A DNA stretch of 64,000 bases from Hanleya hanleyi (GCA_036873755.1 JAVTVY010019563.1:1-64000), one strand, 5' to 3'; numbered from the stretch's first letter, positions 24,779 to 36,609 are shown. Numbers and translations are program-made. The notes: a model not told the origin generated them from the letters alone.

Positions 24779-25150
24779 GATTCACTTACGTCACATAACC
24801 GTGGAAATAAGTGATTCTCGGCAGCCATTTTGAAAAAAAATGGCCGCCATCTTAAAATCCATCCGTTCTGGTGCAGCAAATGTGTGGTGATCAACTTCCT
24901 TGGGTACACAAATGTGGGTATAGCCGTTTAAATTAACCTTCTATGTGTCTTAGAAGTGCCGAATTGCGAATTTGATGGTTTCTAATGGCGGCCATTTTGA
25001 AATCCAAGATGGCGGCCAGCTACAGATTTTCAAGCCGGACTCCCCCTCTAAAAATGAATAATATGTGTTTCTCTGTCACTATGCAAAGTTTCATGCTTTT
25101 ATCACAAAGTGCACAATCGACCCATTTTTTGTTACATATCTGCCGGACTA
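24779..25150 (-). repeat. Right terminal inverted repeat of the 4.7-kb element
   Basis: Reverse copy of 20413-20775. It ends CCGGACTA at 25150 and is followed by TTG at 25151-25153. The short ORFs here (for example at 24985) arise from the GGCGGCC repeats and are not genes. Confidence 0.8.
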
Positions 25151-26390
25151 TTGACAGCATTGGAGTAATTGAATATTTTGGTGGCTATAGATTTAGTATA
25201 ATTATGTGAAATGCAAGGAGGTTCTGTGAACTTGAAATAGTTTGGTACAGCGTTGCGTACCTCTGGATCATTCAGGATCCGAGGTAAATTAATGATGTCC
25301 AGTCCTTTATCTAAGTAGATGAGTTTCAAGAAAAGCCGATCTTGAGATGTTTCGATTATGTTCACTGGACGATATAACCGAAAATACGCTATATCTTGGC
25401 ATACTTTAGTGATTTTTGATGGTATTATATTTCCTGAAGACGCAGATTGTTGTATATCTCTGGCTATTTGATTTAAAGCTCTCAGAGGTAACGCATACAG
25501 AACTGTACGTAAGCTATGTATACTATTGGGTGCGTTAGTTAAACCCACTAAGTAATTTAAAGTGATATGATCGTGAATCATCGAACTATTAAACTTTCGC
25601 CAACCATGGCTGCGTTGTCTCCGTTGATGGGGTTTAAATAGTTGGGTAATGTTGGATATATTTGAACGGCGGTTTGTAGCATTGCCGAACCCACTGACAT
25701 TATCATTTAAACCAAACGGAAACACTGACCCAAGTTCTAGCATCCAGAATAATTCCCGCTCTCGGATTTTTCTCTCAAATCCAAAGGGGAATCCTTAGTA
25801 GATGGATAGACGACGTCTATGATCTGAATACTAAAGTTATCCCAGCCATGGTCGGGTCCAGAAAAATGTCTACCTATAAGCAATTGCTTTTTCCTAACGG
25901 ATTTTCTGTGACCGTTCACCCTAAGATGGAGTCTTTGGGTGGTCTTGCCAACATACTGTTGACCACACTTCTTACAGGAAACTAAATAAATACAGTTTGT
26001 GGTAGAACAACTAAGATCAACATACGAGTTGATAGAATATGAGTTACCAGTTAACGCGGAACTAAATGAAGCCACGATGTCCACACTTAGAAATTTTGAA
26101 ATTATTACATGTAGAATTCGGTGCTAAACAATCATCAAGCGCAATATTACAAGGTTTGATGTCGTGGCCTTGCTTTGCTGTCAGAAATATATCTGTCATT
26201 TGGATTGAAAAAGGTCTTAGTGCATTTCGAACTATTAGAGACTCGGCCGAGAAACCTGCACTAAGGTTCCTCGGGTCTGTCTTAATATTATTTCTTTGTA
26301 TTGTATCCATTATGTTATGAGGGTTTGGTGTGCAGGGGCCCGGTCTCGGGGACAACTTGTCCACCAGCAGAATCCAGGCATACACAGGTT
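25151..26390 (-). pseudogene. Penelope-like GIY-YIG endonuclease ORF (N-terminal half of PLE), broken
   Basis: Three overlapping open stretches (26385-26062, 26084-25737, 25743-25151) form one reading path. The core has CIYLVSCKKCGQQYVGKTTQ followed by Arg and His residues and a later ERELFW segment whose Glu fits the catalytic position. This is a GIY-YIG nuclease with the zinc-ligand cysteines typical of PLEs. Frameshifts lie near 26080 and near 25775, the latter in a run of A. The frame is interrupted at 25151 by the 4.7-kb element. The nuclease lies 5' of where the RT should be, the permuted order known from Naiad-type PLEs. It directly follows the 3' tail of another PLE copy, that is, head to tail. 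Confidence 0.7.
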
Positions 26391-26794
26391 AAAATTACAA
26401 GCGTCTAGTCCGTCATTCATAATCCAGCCGTCGTCCATTAGAGAATATCCGCGTCCATAATCCAAAGACCTATTCCATATTCCATATAACAGTATTAGCA
26501 CCAAATTCAAAAAGACAGTCATAGTATACATAAACATAGGCTTGTTTCCTGCAAGAGAGAAGCGGTCAACAGTTTTCAATGATGCCGGCAAGACATCATG
26601 ATGTTCCAAAAATATCAAATCCGTATCGCTGATCAGTATTCTTAATCCATAATATTCGTTGTAAAGTCGTCATCTAAGAATGATGTATCTCAGTCACGCT
26701 TTGATTGTGACTGTTCATATGAGTACCATGAGGATATTGAAGTACATGGGTTCATACGGCCCCTAGCCCCGGGTTAAGCGGAATTAGACACAAG
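26390..26794 (-). mobile_element. PLE 3' tail, copy B
   Basis: The tail begins at the RT stop and ends GACGCTTGTAAT, followed at once by the 5' part of the next PLE copy. It includes GGGGCTAGGGGCCGTATG, the CAGTCAC/GTGACTG hairpin, CATCATGATGTCTTGCCGG and GGACGACGGCTGGATTATG. Nearly identical to 38383-38790. Confidence 0.85.
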
Positions 26795-27500
26795 TTACGA
26801 AACGTAGCGCCATAGATCTTGCACGCTACGTTCGTATTTTGCTATCAGCATGCGATATGTATCGCCAAATTTGAGAAACTTTGAGTGGAGGCGCTTGGTG
26901 GAATAGCCCTGTTTTATAAGTTTCTGCAACAATGTTTTGTGACGTTGATTAAAATCATCACATTTAACACAGGATCTAGCAAATGCTACTAAGCGAGATA
27001 TGTATACGCCATATGCAGGTCCCACTGGAATATTACTATCCAAAAAGGGATAGTTTACGATGTCGAAATTGTAATCATCTCTTTTGTCATAAAGTCGACG
27101 AGAGAGAATGCCCGCTTCATTTTTATAGAGATAGAGATCTAAATAAGATGTGCCTGTAGGGCTATCTGTAGTTTCCTTCAAATCCAGTGAAGGTGGATAT
27201 ATATCCTTCACTGCGTCATTTATATAGCGATTATCCACAGCGAGAAGATCGTCTATATAGCGTTTGGTGAATGAGAAGGAACGGGCTTTGAATGGATCGG
27301 TTATATTCCCTTATATGTGTTGTAATTTGAAAGCGCCTGCATATAGTCATATTCATAAGAGAACAGATACAGGTCAGCCAACAGGGGTGCACAATTAGTA
27401 CCCATTGGAATACCTATATGCTGCTGATATATTGTGTTGCCAAATTTCACATAGATATTTTTAATGAGAAATTCAAGCAACTCTATAAACAAAGAATGAT
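26795..27500 (-). pseudogene. Penelope-like reverse transcriptase, 5'-truncated copy 1
   Basis: The minus strand encodes HIGIPMGTNCAPLLADLYLF, then the YIDD catalytic box (near 27252), then the thumb-like region ending LWRYVS and a stop at 26795. The first part (27500-27301) and second part (27238-26795) are separated by a frame change near 27300. The 5' end stops at about 27500, where Polinton terminal sequence begins, as expected for 5' truncation during target-primed insertion. It is almost identical in protein to the copy at 36.7-38.4 kb, so both are recent relative to other relics here. Confidence 0.8.
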
Positions 27501-27504
27501 TTAT

Positions 27505-27930
27505 GCATTCCGTGTTCCGCTTTTTATAGTTTCGGCCAAAAAATCCTAATTTTGCATGCACCCACCCATGACTGGATGCCCCTTCACCAATGCTTCACTT
27601 TGATACCTCACTCGACCCAATCGGACCATGCAGCGTATTTGAAATCTGGGGACTCCCGCGACCGCATCACCGCCAGACCGCATCACCGCGGAAGAATACA
27701 TGCCCAGGGGCCCTTTGCCGGAACTATAGTCACCCAGAGTTACCTCCCCCTCGATTGGAACTCTTCTGTGCTAGAGGTAGTTTTTGGTCTCTTGAGCTGG
27801 TGGCGCCCCCTGGTGGATGCAAGAGTTATCTCCCCCGGCAAAAGTTGACTTTAAATGCCGTGGACATACTACTCAGCGGCTTGGTTCAGAAGACGAACCG
27901 CATCGCTGATTATTGCATGGTGAACATTAT
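27505..27930. repeat. Detached Polinton outer end fragment
   Basis: It matches 48.97-49.37 kb in the same orientation: GTTCCGCTTTTTATAGTTTC, CATGACTGGATGCCCCTTC, GCCGGAACTATAGTCACC, GAGTTATCTCCCCCGGCAAA. A short deletion removes CTTTTTCTCCGCGGAAG. It lies between a PLE and a LINE and probably marks another Polinton copy destroyed by insertions. Confidence 0.8.
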
Positions 27931-27934
27931 TTGA

Positions 27935-30290
27935 CAATGTAGTTGATGAATTTGTTCCTCTTAAGAGGTTCAAAATAGGCAAGCCTAAACCAAAGTGGCA
28001 TAACGATGAAATAAATACTTGGAAGAAGATTAGAGATGCGTATCATACTCACGCCACCAAGACGAATAGACCAGAATCCTTTGATCTATATAAGAAGTTT
28101 AAGAATAAAGTAACTTCTCTTTCCAGGCAAGCTAGGAGTGACTACTATTGAACTGAAATAAAAAGTAATGCAGGAAATATATCCAGCATGTGGAAATTAC
28201 TGAAGGAATTACTTCCCAAAGCCAAATCAAATGGAATTTCTGGTCTTCAAGTCAATGGCGTTATGTGTAATTCTGCAACAGGAATTGCAGAATGTTTTAA
28301 TTCATTTTTTATCGACGTAGGCCGTAATCTAGTGTCAAACATCCCATCTGTTGATCGGTCCCCCATTGACTATTTGTTTAAAATGTTTTTAAATCCATTT
28401 CCATTATTCTGTTTTGAAAGAGTGAGAAATGAACGTGTTTTAAAATTGTTAGAGGACTTATCAGATAAGAAGGCTACTGGTCTTGATAATTATCAACCTG
28501 CGCTACTGGTCTTGATAATTATCAACCTGCACTACTGAAAATCGCTGCCCCTGCTATTTCCAACAGTTTGAGTTACATAATTAATCAATCCCTTCTTCAG
28601 GGCAAAGTGCCACAACAGTGGAAAACAGCTCGTATTTCTCCCATCCACAAGAATAAGTCAAAACTTGATCCGAATAACTATCGCCCCATTTCGGTTCTCC
28701 CTATTTTTTTCCAAAATCCTAGAGAAAGTAGTCCACGAGCAAATGTATGACTTCATTCAGGAACATAATATCCTGACCCCGGCACAAGCTGGATTTAGGA
28801 AAGGATATTCAACAGAGACATGTCTACATACACTTGTAGACTGACAGGATATTGCTATGAACAACTAAATGACGGCAATGTCACTGGCATGGTTGCCTTA
28901 GACTTCCGCAAGGCATTTGACACCGTCGACCATGGCATTTTGATTTCCAAACTTAATTTTTATGGGTTTCGTGATACGAGTTGGTTCATAAACTATTTGT
29001 CTGGCAGAAGCCAGGTAACTACTGCCAATAGTTCAATGTCTAGTCCGCTGCCAATTCACTCCGGTGTTCCCCAGGGTTCCATTTTGGGGCCCTGCTATTT
29101 TTGTTGTATATCAACGACATCGTGTCCTGTCTAGACCACTGTGAGGCTAATTTATATGCGGATGACACAGCCATTTTTATTGCAAATCCTGATGTCAATA
29201 TTATTAAAGAAAAACTACAGCTTGATCTCAACAATATTTATACATGGTTATGTGCCAATAAGTTGATTCTACACATAGAAAAAACAAATACCGTGTTAAT
29301 TGGAAGTCGTCAGAAGAAACGGTTTATTGATAGTGAATTGTGTTTAAAATTATGTGAAAATGATATTGTCCAGTGCGATAATATTAAGTACTATATAGTT
29401 TCCTTTGGTTGAATGGAATGAATTAAAAGGAGTCTTACATGAGGGATCTTACATGAGGGGTCGGAGAATAGGTGTGGTCATTGATGATAATCTTCAGTTC
29501 AATGAACACATCAATCAAATTGTCCGAAAGTTAAATAGAAGTATTGGTGTACTAAAACGTATAGGACCTTGCGTCCCCAAAGAAACGAGATTTATCCTAT
29601 ATAATACGATTGTCTTGCCTCACTTGGACTACTGTTCTACAATTTATAGTGTTGCAAGTAAAAATGATATATCTAGGCTCCAACGTAATCAAAATAGAGC
29701 AATGAGGATTATATTCGAATGTGGTCCCCGGACACATAGAGTGGATATGTTAAAGGAATGTGAATAGTTGAGTGTTAGACAAAGATTCTATATCTTAATA
29801 GATGTACCCTAGTTTGGAAGGCTATTAATGGCAATACGCCAAGTCATCTCAAAACAAGTTCCAAGCATGTCTCTGAAAAACATTCATATAACACAAGATC
29901 TGCTCCACTAAATCTTTTCCGTGGAAATTACCATAAGAATTCGTTATCGGATCTTGGGGTCACTAGCTGGAATAGCCTGCCAGACGAGATAAAGCGTAGT
30001 AAAACTTTACAGACTTTTAAAAAACACTGTTCTAAGTATATAAGGACGTTTGTTGGACCTTTTTAATGTGATGTCTCCACATACAGTGCAATACACTACT
30101 GTGCAATATGTAAATCGTGATCATCACGTAATCATTTATATAACCATTGTCTCGCATTGATATTGTTTTATTTTATTGTTTTAGGTTTTTATTGTTTTTA
30201 TGTAAATATTGTAAATAATTTGCACGGATGAAAAACAGCATCTGCTGATTCTTGCTGAAACCGATGTGCTGGTTCGCCATTTTTCTATAT
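27935..30290 (+). pseudogene. Non-LTR retrotransposon (LINE) reverse transcriptase, 5'-truncated and broken
   Basis: The reading path begins in the linker after the endonuclease (KRFKIGKPKPKW) and passes through NYRPISVLP, VALDFRKAFDTVDHGIL, SGVPQGSILGP and YADD (29155-29166) to a C-terminal region ending near 30065. A 3' UTR with T-rich runs follows to about 30290. Lesions: TGA near 28149, a 29-bp tandem duplication at 28473-28530, frameshifts near 28705, 28845 and 29095, and an insertion of roughly 60-70 bases near 29396-29465. The apurinic endonuclease domain is absent. It is CR1/jockey-like in general form; I cannot fix the clade by eye. Confidence 0.85.
28473..28530 (+). repeat. 29-bp tandem duplication inside the LINE
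   Basis: Two identical copies (GCTACTGGTCTTGATAATTA plus nine more bases) sit back to back and shift the RT frame. A recent replication slip, or an assembly error. Confidence 0.9.
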
Positions 30291-30299
30291 TTGGCGCGC

Positions 30300-30650
30300 T
30301 TTTTCCACATAAACTTTTATGCCGACGGTGGCGCCCCTCTGTTCGTTAATCGTTTGACTGTCTGATGTTCTGATGTTCGTTTGACTGTCCGTTAATCGTT
30401 TGACTGTCTGATGTTCGTTTGACTGTACGTTAATCGTTTGACTGTCTGATGTTCGTTTGACTGTACGTTGTTCGTTTGGTAAGCGAGCGTTAATCGTCTG
30501 CCAAATGAACGTTAATTGTTTGGTAAACGAACTTTAATTCTTTGCCTGAACGTTGTTCTTTTGTCAAATGAACGTTAATCGTTTGACTCAAGCTTATTTG
30601 TTTCACTGTTGTATTTTTGGCGGTGTTTGCCTTCCATACACGACACTTCG
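30300..30650 (+). repeat. Dispersed repeat X, copy 1
   Basis: It starts GGTGGCGCCCCTCTGTT and ends TTTTTGGCGGTGTTTGCC. In between are tandem variants of CGTTAATCGTTTGACTGTCT and GATGTTCGTTTGACTGTACG. The same sequence, with the same ends, lies at 51505-51835. Confidence 0.8.
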
Positions 30651-30656
30651 AAGTAG

Positions 30657-31100
30657 AGGTTACACACCACTAAATGATTTTTGTACCGAGGGTTATCCCG
30701 AAGAATAGAAGACCGGCTACAGCGATTGGACCATATTTATTCCGGAAGTGATGTTTTGTGTAATACTTTTTGTTTATCTCTCTACAATAGTTGGTCTTCA
30801 TAACTAAGAGGTTCTTGGTCACTTTGAAAATAAAAAATAAATTTCAGGAAATTTTCATTACACACCCCCTGCCGTCACCATAGGGGTGTTTATTCTATGG
30901 CATATCTTTCTCCAGCTATAGCTCGGAAAAATGGTACATACGGTCATCTCAATTTTCGATATGTTTGGAGCCAGAAGCCAGGCTTTCTGACGATATTTGT
31001 TATTAGTCGACGGGAAATATTGAGAATAGGGTTTTTTGGACATGTTCCAGGCCAATTTACTACATAAATAGTAAGGAGATCATTTGGTGGTGTGCAACCT
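30657..31100. mobile_element. MITE A, copy 1
   Basis: The inverted ends AGGTTACACACCACTAAATG and (reverse) AGGTTGCACACCACCAAATG enclose 444 bases with no coding capacity. A second copy is at 32840-33277. Confidence 0.8.
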
Positions 31101-31954
31101 GAAGAGGAATCTGCAAGTTTCGTCAATTTCAAGAAAATCTTACGATAAGTGTTCCATAATCGCTCAAGACCATAGAGGTATGCGACCAGAAATCCGAGAA
31201 ACAGATTTCTGAAGATAAGTAATTCAGATTTTGGCGTTTATTGATTTTTGACTGTCACCTGACCAAACTAGCACTGATGCGCGCTATAGTTATCGATATG
31301 AGAAGCCAGAATATATGTTGAAGGGGCTTTCAGGTCCCTATACTGATTGATGGAGTTCAGACCTACAAAGACCACTTCCGCCAGCCTGTCGCTTCATAAA
31401 CCATTCCCATTCAATTTGTATCTACGACGATCCGGAACATAATCCCCCCGCAATTTTCGTCCACCACACAGCTCTTCCACTTCAGTGAGCAGGGTGGCAT
31501 TAATCAACAAGCCTATACTGCCGTCTCTCTGCAGCGCCCTATTGTCTCCTATTTGGATGTCTCATTAAAGGTGAATGCTATCTCTTCCAAATATTATCCC
31601 CACCCCGCCCATAATGGCGGTGGGTTGATACACTGTTATATATTCTCCAGCCTGGTGTATATTAAGGAAACTTCTTACATTGAATGAAGACACTGAATGT
31701 TCAAAGCAAAGAAGAAACACAGAAAATTAAGGTTTGAAGTTTTTTTATTTTATTAAATTGAATAATATTTCCCTCTTTTCATAATAAAATATACATACTT
31801 GAAGCACTACGGAGATGTAAGCAATCGTTACATTTTCCCCTAATAACTATGGAACCTGTAGGTACCCAATCATGATATTTTTACACATATATATACATCA
31901 ATCAATGCTTACACTGAAGAAGTTTTATTGATTTCTGCCTAACTTTGCACAGTT
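31101..31954 (+). repeat. Segment B, first copy (854 bp)
   Basis: It begins GAAGAGGAATCTGCAAGTTT and is directly followed by a second copy at 31955. It holds an open frame without ATG (31400-31687) containing EQGGINQQAYTAVSLQRPIV and RPIVSYLDVSLKVNAISSKY before a stop. That frame looks protein-like but I do not recognise it. Confidence 0.8.
31400..31687 (+). pseudogene. Unrecognised coding remnant in segment B
   Basis: 95 open codons with balanced composition and no start codon. The C-terminal part is kept in frame in the second copy (32367-32570) with both silent and replacement differences. Upstream, another frame reads VPILIDGVQTYKDHFRQPVA, suggesting a longer decayed gene. Function unknown. 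Confidence 0.3.
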
Positions 31955-32839
31955 GAAGAGGAATCTGCAAGTTTCGTCAATTTCAAGAAAATCTTACGAT
32001 AAGTGTTGCATAATTACTCAAGACCATAGAGGTATGCGACCAGAAATCCGAGAAACGGATTTCTGAAGATACGTAATCCAGATTTTGGCGTTTATTGATG
32101 TTTGACTGTCACCTGACCAAACTAGAACTGATGCGCGCTATAGTTATCGATATGAGAAGCCAGAATATATGTTGAAGGGGCTTTCAGTTCCCTAGATACT
32201 GATTGATGGAGTTCAGACCTACAAATACCACTTCCGCCAGCCTGTCGCTTCATAAACCTTTCCCATTCAATTTGTATCTACGACGATCCGGAACATAACC
32301 CCCCCCCCCCCCCCCGCCCCCCAACCCACCGCCAACTTTCGTCCACCACACAGCTCCTCCACTTCAGTGAGCTGGGTGGCATTAATCAACAAGCCTATAC
32401 TGCCGTCTCTGTTGCACCGCCCTATTGTCTCCTATTTGGATGTCTCATTAAAGGTGAATGCCATCTCTTCCAAATATTATCCCCACCCCGCCCATAATGG
32501 GGGTAGGTTGATACACTGGTATATATTCTCCAGCCTGATGTATATTAAGGAAACTTCTTACATTGAATGAAGACACTGAGTGTTCAAAGCAAAGAAGAAA
32601 TACAGAAAGTTAAAGTTTGAGGTTTTTTTATTTTATTAAACTGAATAATATTTCCCTCTTTTCATAATAAAATATACATACTTGAAGCACTACGGAGATG
32701 TAAGCAATCGTTACATTTTCCCCTAATAACTATGGAACCTGTAGGTACCCAATCATGATATTTTTACACATATATATACATCAATCAATGATTACACTGA
32801 AGAAGTTTTATTGATTTCTGCCTAAATTTGCACAGTTGT
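31955..32839 (+). repeat. Segment B, second copy
   Basis: Direct tandem copy of 31101-31954 with a long C-run near 32300 and small indels. It is followed by MITE A copy 2. Confidence 0.85.
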
Positions 32840-33277
32840 AGGTTACACACCACTAAATGATTCTTGTACCGAGGGTTATCCCGAAGAATGGAAGACCGGC
32901 TATAGCGATTGGACCATATTTATTCCGGAAGTGAATTGTTTTATGTAATACTTTTTGTTTATCTCTCTACAATAGTTGGTCTTCATAACTAAGAAGTTTC
33001 TTGGTCACTTTGAAAATAAAAAATAAATTTCAGGAAATTTTAATTACACACCCCCTGCCGTAACCATAGGGGTGTTTGTTCTATGGCATATCTTTCTCCA
33101 GCTATAGCTGGTACATAAGGTCACCTCAATTTTCGATATGTTTGGAGCCAGAAGCCAGGCTTTCTGACGCTATGTTTTATTAGTCGACGGGAAATATTGG
33201 GAATAGGGTTTTTTGGACATGTTCCAGGCCAATTTACTACATAAATAGTAAGGAGATCATTTGGTGGTGTGCAACCT
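32840..33277. mobile_element. MITE A, copy 2
   Basis: Same orientation and ends as 30657-31100 with a few substitutions and short deletions. Together the two bracket the duplicated segment B. Confidence 0.8.
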
Positions 33278-33394
33278 AGATATCCTCATACTTGTTTACA
33301 AGCTGGGTGTCCTCGGTTGACATGAACTGAACTGTGGTAAGTAGTAAGGCTCCGTACAACGTGGCATCCATGTCAACTCCGTTGAGTAGGTAGC

Positions 33395-34505
33395 AATCTG
33401 ATCAAGGTTAGATGATATGGATATATATGTAAAGAAGATATAATGGGGAATTACCGATGGCTATGCGTCATTGGTATGAGGGAGCATGTGTAGGGCGGTG
33501 TGGGGGAACGCGTTGCATGGCATACTCTGTATGGGACCTGATCAACATTAGATGATATGGATACAGATGTAAAGAGATATAATGGGGAATTACCGATGGC
33601 TATGCGTCATTGGTAGGAGGGAGCATGTGTAGGGCGCTGTGGGGGAACGCGTTGCATGGCATACTCTGTATGGGACCTGATCAACATTAGATGATATGGA
33701 TACAGATGTAAAGAGATATAATGGGGAATTACCGATGGCTATGCGTCATTGGTAGGAGGGAGCATGTGTAGGGCGGTGTGGGGGAACGGGCTGCACGGCA
33801 TACTCTGTATGGGACCTGATCAACATTAGATGATATGATACAGATGTAAAGAGATATAATGGGAAATTACCGATGCATGCGTCATTGGTAGGAGGGAGCA
33901 TGTGTAGGGCGGTGTGGGGGAACGCATTGTACACATACTCTGTGTATGGGACCTGATCAATAGATGATATGGATACAGATGTAAAGAAGATATAATGGGA
34001 ATTACCGATGGCTATGCGTCATTGGTAGGAGGGAGCATGTGTAGGGCGGTGTGGGGGAACGCGTTGCATGGCATACTCTGTATGGGACCTGATCAACATT
34101 AGATGATATGGATACAGATGTAAAGAGATATAATGGGGAATTACCGATGGCTATGCGTCATTGGTAGGAGGGAGCATGTGTAGGGCGGTGTGGGGGAACG
34201 TGTTGCATGGCATACTCTGTATGGGACCTGATCAACATTAGATGATATGGATACGGATGTAAAGAAGATATAATGGGGAATTACCGATGGCTATGCGTCA
34301 TTGGTATGAGGGAGCATGTGTATAGGGCGGTGTGGGGGAACGCGTTGCATGGCATACTCTGTATGGGACCTGATCAACATTAGATGATATGGATACAGAT
34401 GTAAAGAAGATATAATGGGGAATTACCGATGGCTATGCGTCATTGGTAGGAGGGAGCATTTGTAGGGCGGTGTGGGGGAACGGGTTGCACGGCATACTCT
34501 GTATG
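33395..34505. repeat. ~139-bp tandem repeat, about 8 units
   Basis: Units run GATCAACATTAGATGATATG through GGGAATTACCGATGGCTATG and GGAGCATGTGTAGGGCGGTG to CATACTCTGTATGGGACCT. Length varies slightly from small indels. ORFs inside are repeat products. Confidence 0.92.
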
Positions 34506-34769
34506 CCCTGTGCCCATTGTAATACGATGGAGTGCCCAATCAAACCAACCAACCAACCAGGTAGCAATCTTGCTCGAGCAAATATCGTAAAACTGCGCCT
34601 TCCATGTCCTGCTCTTGCTGATTTATTGATTGCTTGATTGTTTATTCACCATTTTATCAATGTATATACAAATATAATAATCGACCACGCCTGTGAAAAT
34701 GGCGCGAATAAAACTCCAGGGGATTTGTTCTCTGCCAAATTAATAATATTTTAAGTAAGTAAACGACTG

Positions 34770-35532
34770 CACTGTTATAAATTACCGTTGTTTCACAGTA
34801 AATGTATGTTAGAGTTTACAGTACATTCAACCGTAAACACATTAATCTGTAAATTGAACTGTGATGTTTCAGTTGACATCAACTGCAATGGGTAAACTGC
34901 GCACACACGGAACATACAATTCTTGTTTTCGCTGAAAGGAGGGCACGAAACGCTCAGTTGCTGGAAACATCCGACACCTGCGTTGTACGATACAACATTC
35001 ATAGCATTATCTTAACACGCGCTGGGACGCAGCGGCTAACTTTAATTTTCGGTCTACAGTACGGAATGGTTTTGGTTTTGTCGATCTTCACATTTTAAGC
35101 TATATACTACACTAACGTTCCGTCATTTAGTGTTCGACTTGCACATGCGAAGATGGGGTTTATCTGACTTGGAGTTGTATCCTACTATTTGTATAATAAT
35201 TGCACAGATTCGTTCGTGATTATTTACGAAGCTTGTGGTGATCGCATTTGTAAACACGAAGAGCAATGGCCATTTCGGCCTTCCAGTGACCTACGTTGCC
35301 GCGGAACCGATAATTGTAGACAATGGCGCCACATTTGGCTACCCAAATTTTACAGTTGAATGCCTGTCAATAAACGGTAATTATAAAATACGGTGCAACA
35401 TTTTACAGTTCAATGCCTGTTAAAAAACGGTAATTGTAAAATACGCTGCAACGTAATTTTACAGTTGAATGTACTGGCACCTTTTCGGCCAGTACATTTA
35501 ACTGTGAATTTACGGTGTGATTTATAACAGTG
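34770..35532. mobile_element. MITE with CACTGTTATAAAT ends
   Basis: The left end CACTGTTATAAATTACCG is mirrored at the right by GATTTATAACAGTG, with related inner ACCGTAAATTCACAGT blocks. The interior has a 60-bp tandem piece (ACGGTAATTATAAAATACG type) at 35340-35470. No transposase. The ends resemble widespread hAT-like MITEs. The target duplication is unclear. Confidence 0.6.
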
Positions 35533-35534
35533 TG

Positions 35535-36600
35535 GCTTTAAGCAGGGTAAGAAAATATACAGGTATGTATTCAGTTTCTGTTGTAATTCAATTTTGGCAA
35601 ATCTGGGAGCTCGATGGAGGAGATGATTAACAATACAGGTATGTACAAAAGAGGTTTGTCTCTTCAATAAAGAGGTTTGTCTCTTCAATAAAAATCAAAA
35701 ATATTTTCTAGAGATGGCAGAACTGATTAGCTTGTGTGTATACAGCTTCAAATAATACAAGTGTATAGTTGAAGATGTAAAATAAGAAGATACGGTAGGT
35801 GGAAGTATAGCTGCCAGCAACTTTTGTTGTGTATTATACTGTATACACCCTCCAATACTTGGATAGATACTATATGGCGATCATCAACAGATACTTTAGT
35901 TTAGACTTAGCGTTTGCAAATGTAGGTCTTTAAACGAGATTTGAAAACTAAATAGGATGTGAGGCTTTTATGCCTGCGCGCAATGAGTCCCACACACGCG
36001 GTGGTGCTCTTGTTTTTGTAGAATAATATACAGATTTGAAACCACTCGGATTCTGTAGAGAGTAAACTTGCAGTTAACGTCTGATAGTTTAGTAAAATAA
36101 CTTATAAATTAGTCGGGAGAGAAAATGGTGTGTGAAAACAGAAAATGGTGTGAATACAGAACATGGTGTGTGAAAACAGAAAATGGTGTGTGAAAACAGA
36201 AAATGATGTGTGAAAACAATTGTGGGTAAATGACAATACAGGTGGTCGTTGATTTTATGAAACGGTAGGATGTTTTTATGAAACGGTAGGATGTTTTTAT
36301 GAAACGGTAGGATGTTTTTATGAAACGGTAGGATGTTTAATTGCTCAAGTAATGGACTGGTATGAGCGTATTTGTTAGTGGAAGTTATCACGCGAAAAAG
36401 TGTTTTTGGAGCACGACTAGAGGCACAACGTGTTTTCCCATAGAATATTGCAATACGATATTTAGTAGTAAAACAGGGAATAATATAGTATGACCAAGGC
36501 AGTGTCATTCATTATTATTAACACAAATATGTCTCTAGATTTCAGAAGCCAATTTATATGAGTTTGCTATTTTAGTTTATGGATAAAATGGATCCCAAGA
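35535..36600. repeat. Intergenic with two minisatellites
   Basis: Five units of about 20 bp (AAAATGGTGTGTGAAAACAG) lie at 36120-36215 and four of 21 bp (TTTTTATGAAACGGTAGGAT) at 36250-36335. The 139-codon minus ORF across them is a repeat product. Nothing else was recognised. Confidence 0.8.
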
Positions 36601-36609
36601 AATTTGAAG

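Larger units (their letters stand above)
20413..25150. mobile_element. 4.7-kb element with ~365-bp terminal inverted repeats
   Basis: The ends 20413-20775 and 24779-25150 are inverted copies, beginning TAGTCCGGCAGATATG at both tips and running through GGGGGAGTCCGGCTTG and ATGGCGGCC to the motif around GTTATGTGAC. It is flanked by TTG on both sides, a possible 3-bp target duplication, and interrupts the PLE ORF. The interior has no ORF over about 115 codons and no transposase I recognise. A sub-terminal pair of inverted segments (near 21395-21440 and 24455-24510) suggests a layered structure. It could be a non-autonomous DNA transposon or two nested insertions. Confidence 0.6.

Noticed and set aside
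30240..30275. Hammerhead core CTGATTC...GAAAC in the LINE tail
   Set aside because: The first strand is not CTGANGA, and the flanking pairing is better explained as a simple 3' UTR hairpin.
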